From Ooceraea biroi (lineage: Eukaryota > Arthropoda > Insecta > Hymenoptera > Formicidae), in NCBI RefSeq assembly GCF_003672135.1, contig NC_039506.1, positions 18,880,497 to 18,944,496 on the forward strand: a DNA stretch of 64,000 nt, given 5' to 3'. Made by a program: the position numbers and the translations under genes. Positions 1 to 11,773 of this stretch are shown in pieces (position 1 is the stretch's first letter; each line of letters begins with the position of its first letter). The notes beneath the pieces are model-generated. The model saw only the letters and a program-made list of their open reading frames with translations. It did not search any database and was not told the origin of the DNA.

Positions 1-3000
1 GCTGTTGCTCAAGATACCCCATTGCAAAATTGGCGCGTTATACTGGCCAGCTACTCCAACATCTGTTTTCTATCGGCATCTTTTCCATTTCGTTCTATTT
101 GGTCAACTCTGAAATAACTGACGTCAAAAGGTTCCCCGATTTGATCAGTTAAAGTTGAATTAACTTAAATCAAAGCAATACTTTAGTTTCGCCAGAAAAA
201 ATTATTTCATTAATAGTTTCGAAAAAGTTTTTTAGAAAATGACCGTTTGAATATTGCACTTGATAATGGCCGAAACGTAGTGTAACCTTTAACCAATAAA
301 CTGCCAATTTGGTCAAGCAGAAAGAGTCTTTGTTACTATTGAATTAAGTTAAACAAATTTAATTAAATTTTCAAGAATTATTTCACAGGTATTTAAGTAT
401 TATAATTCATCTCTCTATAATTCACTCTGATTTAGATTTGTATTACAATTTGTATTACACGGCACAACTTTGACTAGCTTTTATTGGCATTATCTCGAGC
501 ATCCAGGTCGGAAGCGCGATACGGGAATACGCGTAATACGATTCGTCTGGTCCGACGTCGACGTAACAAACATACGGCGTGTTATATCGTTCGCTCGCAA
601 GGCTCGATCCGATACCCGACGGGATTCGTGACCGGCTTGCTCTCTTGCGCCTTTTTGCGCTCAGTCAACGTAAACGCCCACCCGAGGAGGAAAGTGAATC
701 AGCGACGGCGGCGGCCATCGAGTGAAAATCATCTAGTGAAAATGTGAAGGCCGGATAGAGCGGCGATTTGAAAGTTCTCCCGTAGCTTCCAGCCACAAGG
801 CGATTTTCACTCCGCTCCGTTCTCGTCGTCGTCGTCGTCATCGTCATCGTCCTCGTCGTCATCATCATTGTCGTTGGGTCAGGTAGCATCGCAGGTAACG
901 TCCTCTCGCGAAACGCTCGATGAAAGGTCAATTGTTGCGGATCGTTGCGGATTATTGCGGAATCCTGGTGGTCGCTCCTGCGCACGCGCGCGTAAGGGCG
1001 GGAAGTCGATGAACCGACAAATGTGAAGACTCGACTCTGACATAAGCGGTTCCACTGATTCGATCTCGTTTCTCTTTTCATTTCGCCGTCAGTTTCTGCG
1101 TCAGGCAGATATAAAGGAATTTACTCAAGTGTCTCTTTCGGCTTTTTGATTTCAGGTGTCCTTCAGTCGTGCCATTCTTGAGTGATATTGCCGGGCCACT
1201 GTGAGCTATGTTAATCAGTAAGTAGACGCACGTATTTCACGACGAATTATTTTAACGAATGCAGATTGCTTTACCTTACTTCATCGTTCCGTACGACCGA
1301 CGACTTCCCTGTTCCTTCCGCGTCCTCGTCGTCTCGCCAAGTCTCAGCATGATCTTGAGCATTGATATTCAGCGGATGGTCTCGATCGCGCATCCTTTAA
1401 GTAACATCCGCTTTGACCTTTGTATTTATATTTTATGGAGCGCGAAAACGACTCGCCTGCATTTAGAAAAGTATGATACATCCTTTCGTGGCAATGGAAC
1501 ATTAAAAAGAAGAAAAAGTTATTCATTGATACAAATTAGTATATCAGAAATTAATAGCACATGTGATAAGTTCTGATATTGTAAGTAGATACGTCGAAAT
1601 ATCTTTTCTATAATTTGAAGACTAATTTCAAAATAGATAGATAGTGTGATCAATGAAAATCAGAGTTAGTTTCCAAATTGCTTAAAGCTGAAATGAAAAT
1701 TTCATTTATATAAGATATCTTGTCAGTATTTCAAAACGTAATGTATGTGTCATCTTCGCAATGAAATATTAATAGATTCATCCATTAATAATCAATGAAA
1801 ATTAGCATGTAAAAGATACATTAAGTGCAATAAATCTCGATGTCATTAAGTGTACGCATGAGCTTTCCTAGAATGGTGAAGAAAAACAACTAAAGATCTG
1901 AAGACTGAAGGTCTTTTTCTTCACCATTCTAGAAAAGTTATTAAAAATTTAATTATATTCCCTTCACGATCGAGAAGCGTTAAATAAAAGTTTTTAAAAT
2001 GTCAAACGATAATCGTATTGTCCTTTATAACATAAAAATAAAACCAAAAAAAAGAAGCTAAAGCGTATGCACAAACTAATAGAGATGTGTGTATTCAAAG
2101 TGCCTTCTTTTTTTTTTTAATTTTTAGTGATTATCAGAAGTAAAATCCAAGTTGCTTGGAGCTGGAATTAAAATTCCATTTGAGTAAGACGTCTTATTGA
2201 CTTGTCGCGAACACCTCTTCCGCATAGTGTATCGTAATTCCACACGCGAATCTGTCGCGTTGCTTCTCATAATCGAGACGTTCGTGCTTGCACGGTGAGT
2301 CGTGGACGCGAATGCTTTGTTGAACGTGGAGGAGACAAAGACGACAACAACGACGACGACGATGACGATAGAGAGAGAGAGAGAAGTGGCAATTTGTACC
2401 GTTGTACCGCGAACGACGATATTTCACAGCTATTGTGAACACACTCGAAAAGTGACATCACTCGTCCTCGGTTACATAAAGATATTGACGTTGTCCGCGT
2501 CGCTACATCGCCGATCTTTACGTGACTTTTTATTGCGCGCACGCGTGCATTTAACGCGAGGCACGCTTTTAATGTCTCACGTCGCGTTGTCATTTAAGCG
2601 TTAACATTCGCACGAACGGTCATTACTGATGACCGGATTTAGAAAAATGTATAAATATGTGTCTGGAAGTGATGGCAGAAATACCAGCCAAACTGAGATA
2701 ATTTTTGCATTTTAAATTGTTACATTCTCTACAATATTCTTCAATTAACATAAAACACAGTTTAACAGAATTTTCTAATCTGAGATTTTCTCACCAAACA
2801 TAAATCTCGAATTGACAATATTAAAATTTATAAAATTTATAAAATTAATTAGAATTAACAGAGAATTAAATACTTAAAATATTTGAGATGTAGTTAACTA
2901 GAACATTTAAAATGAAAGCGTGCGTGAAATGATTTTGTCAAGTCTCCACGGAACTCGCGGCGGGATATATTCGAGATCAGCTATTGGGCATGATTGCGCT

Positions 3001-3745
3001 CGCATACTCGGCTGGTCGCGTCAGCTTCGTTCTCATCGTCAAAAAGGTTAACCGTTTTGATTAGATTGGCGTGACGCACAAATGGCGGCAGCGAGGGCCG
3101 AGCAAACCTTGGCACCAGTCTGTTCGGTCATGCGGAAGTTATAGGTGCGCTTTGTTGAGCGAAGCCGTAACGCCGGCGAGATCCGCCGGAAAAGAAAGTC
3201 GCCACTTTCGGGACCAACGAAACCGGCACAATGAGCAAAGCGCACATGCACACGTAGCTGTAGTTGTAGCCTGTATCGAAATAGTTATTTTCGACTGTGA
3301 CGCCGTCTAGGACACCAAAACGAGCGTTGGAGGACGTGCACGCCTCTTACCCCTCGTTGCTTCATTTTGCAACCCTAACCAAGTCTGTGCGGGCCTAACG
3401 ATAACCTCTTTTCCTGCTGACGTTTTCCGTCTGTGCAATCGATAATTATTCAATAACGATTTATTTACCTCTGAACAGCAAACTGTAAAGAAAAGGAATG
3501 TATCTACTGGTAAAAAGCATTTATAGGTAATACAATTAATTATAATACAATTAATTAATTAATATTATATGAGCAAGTAGGGTCTGATAAACACGTGTTT
3601 ATCTTTGTGTGCGTGTATTTTTATAACTTATGTTGCAAGTGTAATATTACTCGAACGTTTTGATCCGGCTTTGGATTTTCTTCAGCGGATTCATACGAAA
3701 ACATTTTTCGTATATATAATAATAGATATTTATAGAAAAAATATA
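1..3745. other. Noncoding stretch, no gene supported
   Basis: Apart from the inverted repeat at 1863-1937 and a diverged direct repeat (near 1654-1728 and 2130-2205), I see AT-rich sequence with a GC-richer part at 480-1060. Open frames here are short and show no family motif. Noncoding 5' exons of a distant gene could lie here but are not provable. Confidence 0.5.
1863..1937. repeat. Inverted repeat, 24-bp arms
   Basis: Arms 1863-1886 and 1914-1937 share CTAGAATGGTGAAGAAAAA with one mismatch across 24 bp, and the loop is 27 nt. It may be a small hairpin RNA or the core of a decayed palindromic element. Confidence 0.8.
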
Positions 3746-5031
3746 TTGGGTTGTTCGGAAAGTAATTTCGTTTTTCACAAAGAGATGTCGTTAGTCACGT
3801 TCCTCGATACTTAACCTTACTCTAAGCGGCAAATTCGTTTTATATTTTGACAACTGACATTTCAGACGTCATTTAGTATCTTATTGTGCTGCGATCTGTC
3901 AAGTAATTTTTTTGGCATCACATCAAACATGGAAAATCAAAGTGAGCGTTTTCGTAATATTTTGCTTTTTTACTACCGAAAGGGTAAAAATGCAGTGCAA
4001 GCGAGAAAAAAATTGTGTGCCGTGTACGGAGAAGATGTATTGAGTGAACGTCAGTGTCAGAATTGGTTTTCGAAATTTCGTACTGGAAATTTCGATTTGA
4101 AAGATGCACCACGTTCAGGTCGGCCAATTAAAGCTGATGACGAGAAAATAAAGGCTCTGGTGGATGCAAACCGTCGCATAACAACACGCGAAATTGCTGA
4201 AAAGTTAAATTTACCGAATTCGACCGTTTACGATCATTTGAAACGCCTTGGATTCGTTTCAAAGCTCGATATTTGGGTTCCACACAATTTAAAGGAAATT
4301 GACTTGATTCGACGCATTACCATCTGCGATTCATTGTTGAAACGTGAAGAAAATGAACCATTTTTGAAGCGAATCATAACTGGAGATGAAAAATGGAATT
4401 TTTACAACAATGTTAAGCGAAAACGATCATGGTCCAGGCAAGATGAACCTGCTCAATCGACATCCAAGGCAGATATTCATCAAAAGAAGATGATGCTTTC
4501 TGTATGGTGGGATTGGAAGGGAATCGTATTTTTCGAGCTACTACCAAGCAACCAGACGATTGATTCGAAAGTGTATTGTCGTCAGCTGGATGAATTGGAT
4601 GCTGCCATCAAGCAGAAGCGACCGGAATTGGCGAATAGGAAAGGTGTCGTATTCCATCACGACAATGCCAGACCACACACAAGTTTGGTCACTCGCCAGA
4701 AGCTTTTACAGCTTGGATGGGATGTGCTACCACACCCACCATACTCCCCTGATCTGGCACCATCCGATTACCATTTGTTCCGGTCTCTACAAAATTCTTT
4801 GAACAATGTAAACTTCGATTCAAATGAAGGCGTCAAAAATCACTTGCTTCAATTTTTTGTCAATAAGGAGAAGGGCTTCTATGAACGTGGAATCTTAAAG
4901 TTGCCAGAAAGATGGCGAAAGGTAGTGGAACAAAATGGCCAATACATCACTGAATACAATTTTTTCTAAATATGAAAAAACCGCCTTTCATTTTTCCTTG
5001 AAAAAACGAAATAACTTTCCGAACAACCCAA
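3746..5031 (+). mobile_element. Full-length mariner element with intact transposase and TIRs
   Basis: The element is 1286 bp, flanked by TA on both sides (3744-3745 and 5032-5033). The terminal inverted repeats begin TTGGGTTGTTCGGAAAGT and match their partner over about 29 bp with one mismatch. The single open frame inside encodes a complete transposase. This is the best-preserved of the mariners seen here and looks recent. Confidence 0.95.
3929..4969 (+). CDS. Mariner transposase, intact, DD34D
   Basis: The protein is 346 aa from the ATG at 3929 (MENQSERFRN), the usual mariner length. The frame opens upstream at 3884, but the shorter start matches the family and sits right after the 5' untranslated part of the element. 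Two helix-turn-helix domains occupy about residues 1-115 (including APRSGRP at their junction). The catalytic triad is complete: D153 in TGDEKW, D245 in HHDNARPH and D280 in SPDLAPSDYH, the last two separated by 34 residues. WVPHNL is present in the linker. The protein performs cut-and-paste transposition into TA. No stop or frameshift was seen, so the gene may be active. The residue after EKW is N rather than the more usual V or I. Confidence 0.95.
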   Translation: MENQSERFRNILLFYYRKGKNAVQARKKLCAVYGEDVLSERQCQNWFSKFRTGNFDLKDAPRSGRPIKADDEKIKALVDANRRITTREIAEKLNLPNSTVYDHLKRLGFVSKLDIWVPHNLKEIDLIRRITICDSLLKREENEPFLKRIITGDEKWNFYNNVKRKRSWSRQDEPAQSTSKADIHQKKMMLSVWWDWKGIVFFELLPSNQTIDSKVYCRQLDELDAAIKQKRPELANRKGVVFHHDNARPHTSLVTRQKLLQLGWDVLPHPPYSPDLAPSDYHLFRSLQNSLNNVNFDSNEGVKNHLLQFFVNKEKGFYERGILKLPERWRKVVEQNGQYITEYNFF

Positions 5032-5033
5032 TA

Positions 5034-5912
5034 AATTGTAGATACATTAAGGCTACTATTCTGCGGCGGTAAATCCACTTTGCTGTTGTAGCTCTTTCAA
5101 ACAGCGAGTTATATAAATTTTAGGACTATTAAGTGCTACATTCATTTTGCAATCGTTCTCTTAAATCGCAAAACAAATCAAGATATCGTCTCGTCTCTCA
5201 CTCTATTTCTCGCTTTGCCACTACGAGCCTACCAAATCGCGAGCAAGGATTCGTGGATCTTCGCTCTCGAGAGCGCCTTCCTTTTTTTATCTCCGCGATG
5301 TTCGTCGCGACTAATCTGTCGAAGAGTGATTTTATTGGGTACAACCTTAATCTCTCTCTCTCTCTCTCTCTCTCCCTTATCTCCAGGCATTCGCCGATAT
5401 TCGATAAGTTTATTTCGAGCGTTAGTGATCGATAACGCTCCTAATCACGCGGTGGAAAACGCGCGCGGGAAACGCGTCGTTCCACATCGCTTTTAGATTG
5501 CAAGATGACCTTAACCCCGGTATTGATAATCGATGAGATCGATCTCGAACGTAACTGCTCCACCGTGGTGTCCGCAGACCCGAGACTATCCGAGGCTGCC
5601 GAAGGCCACGGTCGGCTAATCCGGACCCAGGATATTCTTGTGAAATATATGCACAAGTTCTCGTTGTAATCCCCTCGACTTTCGTAGTTTTTGCGATTGT
5701 CACCATTCTTGAAAAATTCGGAATCACCGGAGGTTTGCTGCACGATTGGCGATCACCGTTCTCGCGTGGGAAAAGTACGTAATGTTCCATCGCGAGTCAT
5801 CCCGTCTATATAGACGTGACTGCTGTACACGTTAGTTAAAAATAATAAACGCGGCATTTAGACGAGAAGGACGTTTTGTTTCTCCCGGATGAAACTCGGC
5901 ATTGATCGAGGA

Positions 5913-5952
<40 letters not shown>

Positions 5953-7666
5953 TGGACAAACAGACAAAGAGAACGGAATTCTATCCTCGAAATTCCGCCC
6001 AGACTGTTGGAGATAATTTGGGTTTATGGTCACTGTGGGACCATGTCTCGTTCGTTCCGTATTCTGTATGCCTGCAAGCGAGACGGACGAGGAGACTCGC
6101 ATCGGTTTGGCGCGATCAATGCGGCTCCATAACTCGTCGCGCGCGCGATACTCGCGAAGACCTCCGTAATTCGAAAATCTCCGTAATTAAATTACGTAAT
6201 GTCGACCTTCTGTCCATACGCGATCACGTCCGTGCGCGTGCACGAACCAGTCCGATGCGATCTCGGTTCGTCGCGCTATTGCCAGCCTCGCCTTCGTACG
6301 CGTTTTACGGTCGAGCGAATCCGAACTCGCGCACAGGGGTAATTAAGTTAACGAGTCGGCCCGAGGAGCACCGTTAATTAATTTGTCATATCGAGCTTCT
6401 CTCGAGTTCCGAGTAAGACTATTAAGCGCGCTTCCGTTCGTCTCGCGACAGCGCGAATAATAAGCGCGTTTAATCCGTTTGACCGTGCCGTTCGTTTCCT
6501 TTTTTTCCTCTGGACGCGAACACTCGCGTATGTATTAACGCTCCTTTTGTTTTTATTTCTGGTAAAGCACGTAAATAAACTCGCAACACGTAAAGGTGAT
6601 TCGAGAGTCGACCTTAATCCGCTTTTATCAATTAATCTCGATCGATTGAGAGACGCGAAATGGGAAATGTTGCGATTATTACTAATTACACAGCTGTATA
6701 AAGAGTACACGTATCTTTACGATAATTCCTCGTCCCGTAAATATAATCCGAGATGACGTAGAAGAAAAAATGGTTACATCGATCGGTGTCGCGCGATGGT
6801 GTCTCTCTTAAAGCGGAGATCGCCTAACGCGCGCGCGACGCCTTGGCCCACAAGAGAGGAGCCGACCTCATTTTTATTACAATTCAAACGCGCCCTCCCA
6901 CCTGTCCTCAACCGAAGAAATGTCAGCGATTGTCTGCGGAATCGGGCACAGGGAGAAATCTCTCGTCGATATGAATATCGTCGCTCCAAATTGTTTCGGG
7001 AATTGATATTCCTTTAACGGGCGATCGCGTGCAACGATTAACTTTAATTTCGTCTTGTAATGTACTATTAATACAAATTAATTTGACGTTTTATTTAAAA
7101 AAGTCAATCTTTAGTTTCACGGCAACACCTTAAAGTCGCGATATTTAAATTTAACGTTTATTATGAGTATGACTATTAGGATCGGATAAAACTGAAGACG
7201 TCGAATCAATTTGCAGCTGTTTAATATTAATTAATTTGCTCTTTTCAATTATATGATTGCTCGCGTTTATCAAGAGCGCGCGCGTGGGAAATAGGTGTAA
7301 AAGCGAGACGCGTTCTCGGATCGTCGACTTCTTCCCGGTCGCGCATTTACCCGCCTGCACATTTATTTCACTCGCGCGCGCGGAGAGAGTGCCGCGGAGA
7401 GACGCGCGTCAGCGAGGCCGCACAATGGAGGAAAGTGGAAAACAACGGGCGTCGTTTGAGCCAATTGCGTTAAGGGAAAGTCGGGTGTGGATCAAGGCGG
7501 GCAGAAAGTGCGCGCCGAACTCCCTCGCCAGGAAACGCCAGAAATATTACCGGAATATCAAGTATCCGACATTCGATGAACGAGGAAGAAGAGACGCTCG
7601 CGCGATCGGCATGATTCGTTTGAGTCAAATTTTCACACAAATGCTTCCGAGCCAACTCGAGCATTA
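5034..7666. other. Noncoding stretch, no gene supported
   Basis: Mixed CpG-rich sequence with (CT)n and (GA)n runs. Open frames up to 162 codons follow the repeats and base composition and have no recognisable motif. Confidence 0.5.
5921..5947. repeat. (GA)n microsatellite
   Basis: A short GA run. Similar (CT)/(GA) runs occur near 5350, 9514, 30760, 31218, 32450 and 34685. Confidence 0.95.
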
Positions 7667-7668
7667 TA

Positions 7669-8876
7669 TTAGGAGTGTGATTTAGTTTTGAGGGTTTTGC
7701 AACAGATGGCTGTAGTGTCAGTTTGTTCCAATAGCTGTTTCCGATAACTGTTGTTTCTTACAGTCTTGACATTATCCATGACATTTAGTAGCATTATAGC
7801 AATAGATGCAACAACAGTCGTGTTTATATCATCGTAAAAATGCAACTTCCGAAACAGCGTTTTCGACATGCGTTGCTTTTGTTTTTTAATCAAAAGAAAA
7901 CTGCGGCTCACGGTTATAGAATTCTTGTGGAAACTTATGGTGATTCTGCCCCATCAATTAAGACTCGTGAAGGACAAAGAACGCTCGGGACAACCAAGAA
8001 AGCTTGAAAATGCAGATTTGCAAGCATTATTGCACGAAAATCCAACAGAATCCACTTCAGAACTTGCCAGAGCATTAAATGTTGATCGTACAACAGTTAC
8101 GAAACATTTACATGAAATGGGAAAAATTCAGAAGGAAGGGAAATGGGTTCGACATGAATTATCGGAAAGTGCCATCGCGAACCGGTTGAACATTTGCATT
8201 TCGTTGATCGCCAGGCAAAAAAAGAAGAGTCTTTTGTCTCGGATTGTTACTGGGGATGAAAAGTGGATCTATTTTGATAATCCGAAACGCAGAAAATCAT
8301 GGGTGGATCCAGACGAACCATCAACATCCACTCCGAGACGCAATATTGACGGTTGAAAAGTAATGCTCCGTATTTGGTGGGATAGTGTACTATGAGCTGT
8401 TAAATCCGCATGAGACTGTCACGGCTGATGGTTATCGACACCAATTGTACAAGTTGAAGCAAGCATTGGACGAAAAACGACCACCAATTGCGAGCAAACG
8501 ACGGAAAGTGATTCTTCTTCGTGAGAACGCTCGACCTGACGTTGCGTTATCAGTGAAAGAAACACTATTAGAGCTTGAATGGCAAGTCTTCTCCGGACAT
8601 TGCTCCATGCGATTATTATTTGTTCCGGTGGATGCAACACGCTTTAGAGGATACACACTTTGATAATTTGGAAGAAGTGCGAAAATTCGTCGACGAATGG
8701 ATCAACTGAAAAGAAGAGTGATTTTATCGTGGTGGAATCCATCTCTTGCCAGAAAGATGGGAAAAAGCTATAGAAAACGAAGGAAAATATTTTGATTAAG
8801 GTATTCATTCATTATCATATTTAAATACATGCGTTTTTGAGGAAACAAAACCCTCAAAACTAAATCACACCCCTAA
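7669..8876 (+). mobile_element. Degenerate mauritiana-type mariner, copy 1
   Basis: The element is 1208 bp, flanked by TA (7667-7668 and 8877-8878). Ends begin TTAGGAGTGTGATTTAG and end with the inverse of TTAGGGGTGTGATTTAG. It is nearly identical to the copy at 37264-38510 but lacks about 41 bp around 7964-7970. Confidence 0.92.
7840..8800 (+). pseudogene. Broken mauritiana-type mariner transposase (copy 1)
   Basis: The ATG at 7840 opens a frame of Mos1-like type (QKKTAA, LVETYG). A 41-bp loss near 7964 shifts it. The downstream part reads from within KERSGQPRKL through MGKIQKEGKWVRHEL and TGDEKWIYFDNPKRRKSW to a TGA at 8354. Frame then resumes at YYELLNPHETVTADGY and includes LLRENARP, where the catalytic D of the usual DNA(R/P)P motif has become E. 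A further deletion around 8587 puts the SPD-type third catalytic block into another frame, and a second TGA lies near 8707. It cannot make a working transposase. Confidence 0.9.
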
Positions 8877-8878
8877 TA

Positions 8879-9509
8879 TTAGCTCGCGATGCGGCTCGAC
8901 GATGTCAGCTGTGCTTTAGACTATCAGCTTGGGCGTTCGTCGTCACGTTTTCGGAACGACGATCCGAAATCGGCGTGACACGTAAGAACCGCAGAACCGC
9001 AGCGTCGCGTTTCACGCTGCAATCGCGCGTACGGACGCTTCTCTGTCGACGCGCGCGGAGATATTCGTCATCGAGCTTGTCCTATGACGGCGACGATGGT
9101 CGGACGGACGGACGGACGGACGGACGGGTGTTCTAACGGTCTTCCGCCTTGACCGAGTTGAGCGAGGTCCGTGTCAGATCCCCGCGTCTTGACTTTGACT
9201 CCGTTTTATCGTAAAAGTCATTTCCACGATCAATTACCCGACCGTGAAGCGGCAGCGCGTGCGAGCGAGCGAACGAGTGAGCGAGTCCGTCCTCCTCGGC
9301 TTCTTTCGTCGTCATCATCATCCTCGTCGCCGTCGACGGCGGCGCCGCCGCTCAACGGACGGATTTACATTTAGCAGCACGTGTAACGCTATCGATCGTT
9401 TATTTATCATGGCCGCGGGCCGCGCTTCCGTAACCCTCGTAAGCGCGGGAGCTTCCTCTCCCGCATTTTCTTCCTCCCAAGACGATCCTCGTTGGATTTT
9501 CTGCCCTCG

Positions 9510-9541
<32 letters not shown>

Positions 9542-10724
9542 CCCTTGGAGAATCCAATTCTTGCGCGGCGAGCGACTCGCCTTCGCGGCGATAATCGTAT
9601 TCCCCGATACTCGTTAACGCTTTAACCTTTTCGCAACTGGAGATAGGAATTGCCAAAAATAAATCGCTATTAAATATCCCGGTCGTCAGTAATGTCAGGC
9701 GATGTGTTCGGTTTCCGATATCGATTCGCGGTTAATGTTTCAGCCTTTCAATAACAGAATGAGAGTTTACAAGGCGCGTAAGTTAATAAATTTTATTTTT
9801 TCAACCATGTCCGATGTAACGGCAAATTCTCGCCGAATTTATCGGCAAATCACGCGTAGGGTTGCAAGGGAAGATTACGGTTCCACGGTGCTTACACGGC
9901 GCGTTGAGTTTCAGGCGATAACATGGCGAGGCCACTCTCGTCCTGGATCTTTCTCGGGGGAAAAACATCCGGACGAGGAAGCGCGAGCAAACTTTGCCGT
10001 CGTGTACGACGTTCGAGGTCGATCGTGCACGTGCCGCGTGTCTCGCGATTGTTGTCTTCAAGAAAAAAAGAAATGGCGCGTTTTGAAGAAGCGCCGATAT
10101 CTTTAGTGTGTCGCAAACGAGCGATAAAAAAGAGAAGGAAGAGCACGTAGCCTCGCATAAATGGGAAAACCTGGGCATAACGGTGGCTCGACGGCGACTT
10201 GCGATTTCGTCGAGCCGATCGAGCGGGGATGCCTCTTATCCGCTTCGCTTGGCATTTCATCGACGGCCGTGAGAAGCGCGCGCGCGCAGCTATAAGCGTT
10301 CGTTTGCATATGCAATCCGGCAGCCCGCACAAAAGCATTAATAATGTATTTTCCCGAGAGATGCTGGAGAGCCCGCGATAAAATAATCAATTAAGATGTA
10401 CGTCATCTGTTTGAACGTGTACACGTGTATCCGTCAGGCTTGCACGCGCCGTCGGCCGCGAGCGGCCGCGATACGCTCGTACCTCAATTGGCACCTCGCG
10501 TCTGCACAATGTGTGCTCGCCTGCGCGCATTTGTCCGTAAATTCCCCAGCATAAATTCCCCGCATCGATACAAACATACGTCTCGATCCATCCGCGAACT
10601 ATTTTTCCGCGCACGTCTCGCGTGTCTCCATCTCCACATTAATCAGCAGCATCATTCGACGTGTCGCCGCTCGGGAGTCCCAGCCGCGGCGAGAAATCGC
10701 GCCGGGGCGCAGAGCGGCGTAATA
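8879..10724. other. Noncoding stretch, no gene supported
   Basis: CpG-rich sequence with a CGGA repeat and a (CT)n run near 9514. Several overlapping open frames of 100-150 codons on both strands are explained by GC content. Confidence 0.5.
9101..9127. repeat. (CGGA)n tetranucleotide repeat
   Basis: Nearly seven CGGA units in a row. Confidence 0.95.
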
Positions 10725-10728
10725 GTAG

Positions 10729-10912
10729 TGTAAGATCTCGAAAGATAGTCGAGACTGACAGGTCGTATAGAGGATCGGAATGAAAACAAGTTGATCATAA
10801 CAGTAGGAATATTGGCCGTACAGCCTCTAAGACCTAGGCGTGTGAACCAGGGATCCCGGAGAGTTCGAGTTCAAATCTAAGGCAGTCTCCTAGTTATTTT
10901 TCGCCTCTTACA
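10729..10912. repeat. Long terminal repeat 1 (184 bp)
   Basis: This is the first of three 184-bp repeats. It differs from the other two at several bases, including TGTAAGATCTCG instead of TGTAAGATCTGG and two compensating 2-bp indels. It is preceded by the target duplication GTAG. Confidence 0.8.
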
Positions 10913-11021
10913 ATTCAGAAGTGGGATAAAATCCGCTACCCCTCGAAGACAGTTGAGATTCATCCGCTATCCCTCGGAGAGGAGGGAGTTGAGAAGCAGC
11001 TGGCCGGTAGTGAAGCCTGAA

Positions 11022-11238
11022 CATGGAGGTCGGGACGGACTCAGAGGAGTGAACCAACATGGAGATTGGGAAGGACTCAGAGGAGTGAACCAACATGGAG
11101 ATTGGGAAGGACTCGGAGGAGTGAACCAACATGGAGGTTGGGAGGGACTCAGAAGAGTGAACCAAAAATGGAGGTTGGGAGGGACTCAGAAGAGTGAACC
11201 AAAAATGGATGTTGGGAGGGACTCAAGTGGAGTGAACC
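11022..11238. repeat. 36-bp minisatellite, six units, in internal segment 1
   Basis: Six units follow the pattern CATGGAGGTYGGGANGGACT plus CAGAGGAGTGAACCAA. Unit length is 36 bp (one unit 37). The length divisible by three creates long open frames on both strands that read as 12-residue repeats, but these are not a convincing gene. Confidence 0.9.
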
Positions 11239-11287
11239 GACGATTTGGAGACATTCGGGGACGAATGTAATGTCAGGCTGGCCGAGC

Positions 11288-11471
11288 TGTAAGATCTGGA
11301 AAGGCAGTCGAGACTGACAGGTCGTATAGAGGATCGGAATGAAAACAAGTTGATCACAACAGTAGGAGTATTGGCCGTACAGCCTAAGACCTAGGCGTGT
11401 GAACCAGGGATCCCGGAGAGAGTTCGAGTTCAAATCTAAGGCAGTCTCCTAGTTATTTTTCGCCTCTTACA
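11288..11471. repeat. Long terminal repeat 2 (184 bp)
   Basis: The middle repeat is almost identical to the third copy, with two differences noted near its start (GGCAGTCG against GATAGTCG). It is shared between the two internal segments. Confidence 0.8.
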
Positions 11472-11580
11472 ATTCAGAAGTGGGATAAAATCCGCTACTC
11501 CTCGAAGACAGTTGAGATTCATTCGCTACCCCTCGGAGAGGAGGGAGTTGAGAAGCAGTTGGCCGGTAGTGAAGCCTGAA

Positions 11581-11724
11581 CATGGAGGTCGGGACGGACT
11601 CAGAGGAGTGAATCAACATGGAGGTTGGGAAGGACTCAGAGGAGTGAACCAACATGGAGGTTGGGAGGGACTCAGAAGAGTGAACCAAAAATGGATGTTG
11701 GGAGGGACTCAAGTGGAGTGAACC
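11581..11724. repeat. 36-bp minisatellite, four units, in internal segment 2
   Basis: The same unit as in the first internal segment occurs four times. The 73-bp length difference between the two internal segments equals two missing units plus one base. Confidence 0.9.
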
Positions 11725-11773
11725 GACGATTTGGAGACATTCGGGGACGAATGTAATGTCAGGCTGGCCGAGC

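Noticed and set aside
720..900. A noncoding first exon with donor at 894 (GCAG then GTAACG)
   Set aside because: A plausible donor alone is not enough; there is no start-site signal or link to a downstream exon that I can show.
10860..10912. A tRNA gene or tRNA-derived SINE
   Set aside because: A- and B-box-like stretches exist but are about 150 bp apart with no cloverleaf. The three 184-bp repeats with TG...CA ends and a 4-bp target duplication fit an LTR element better.
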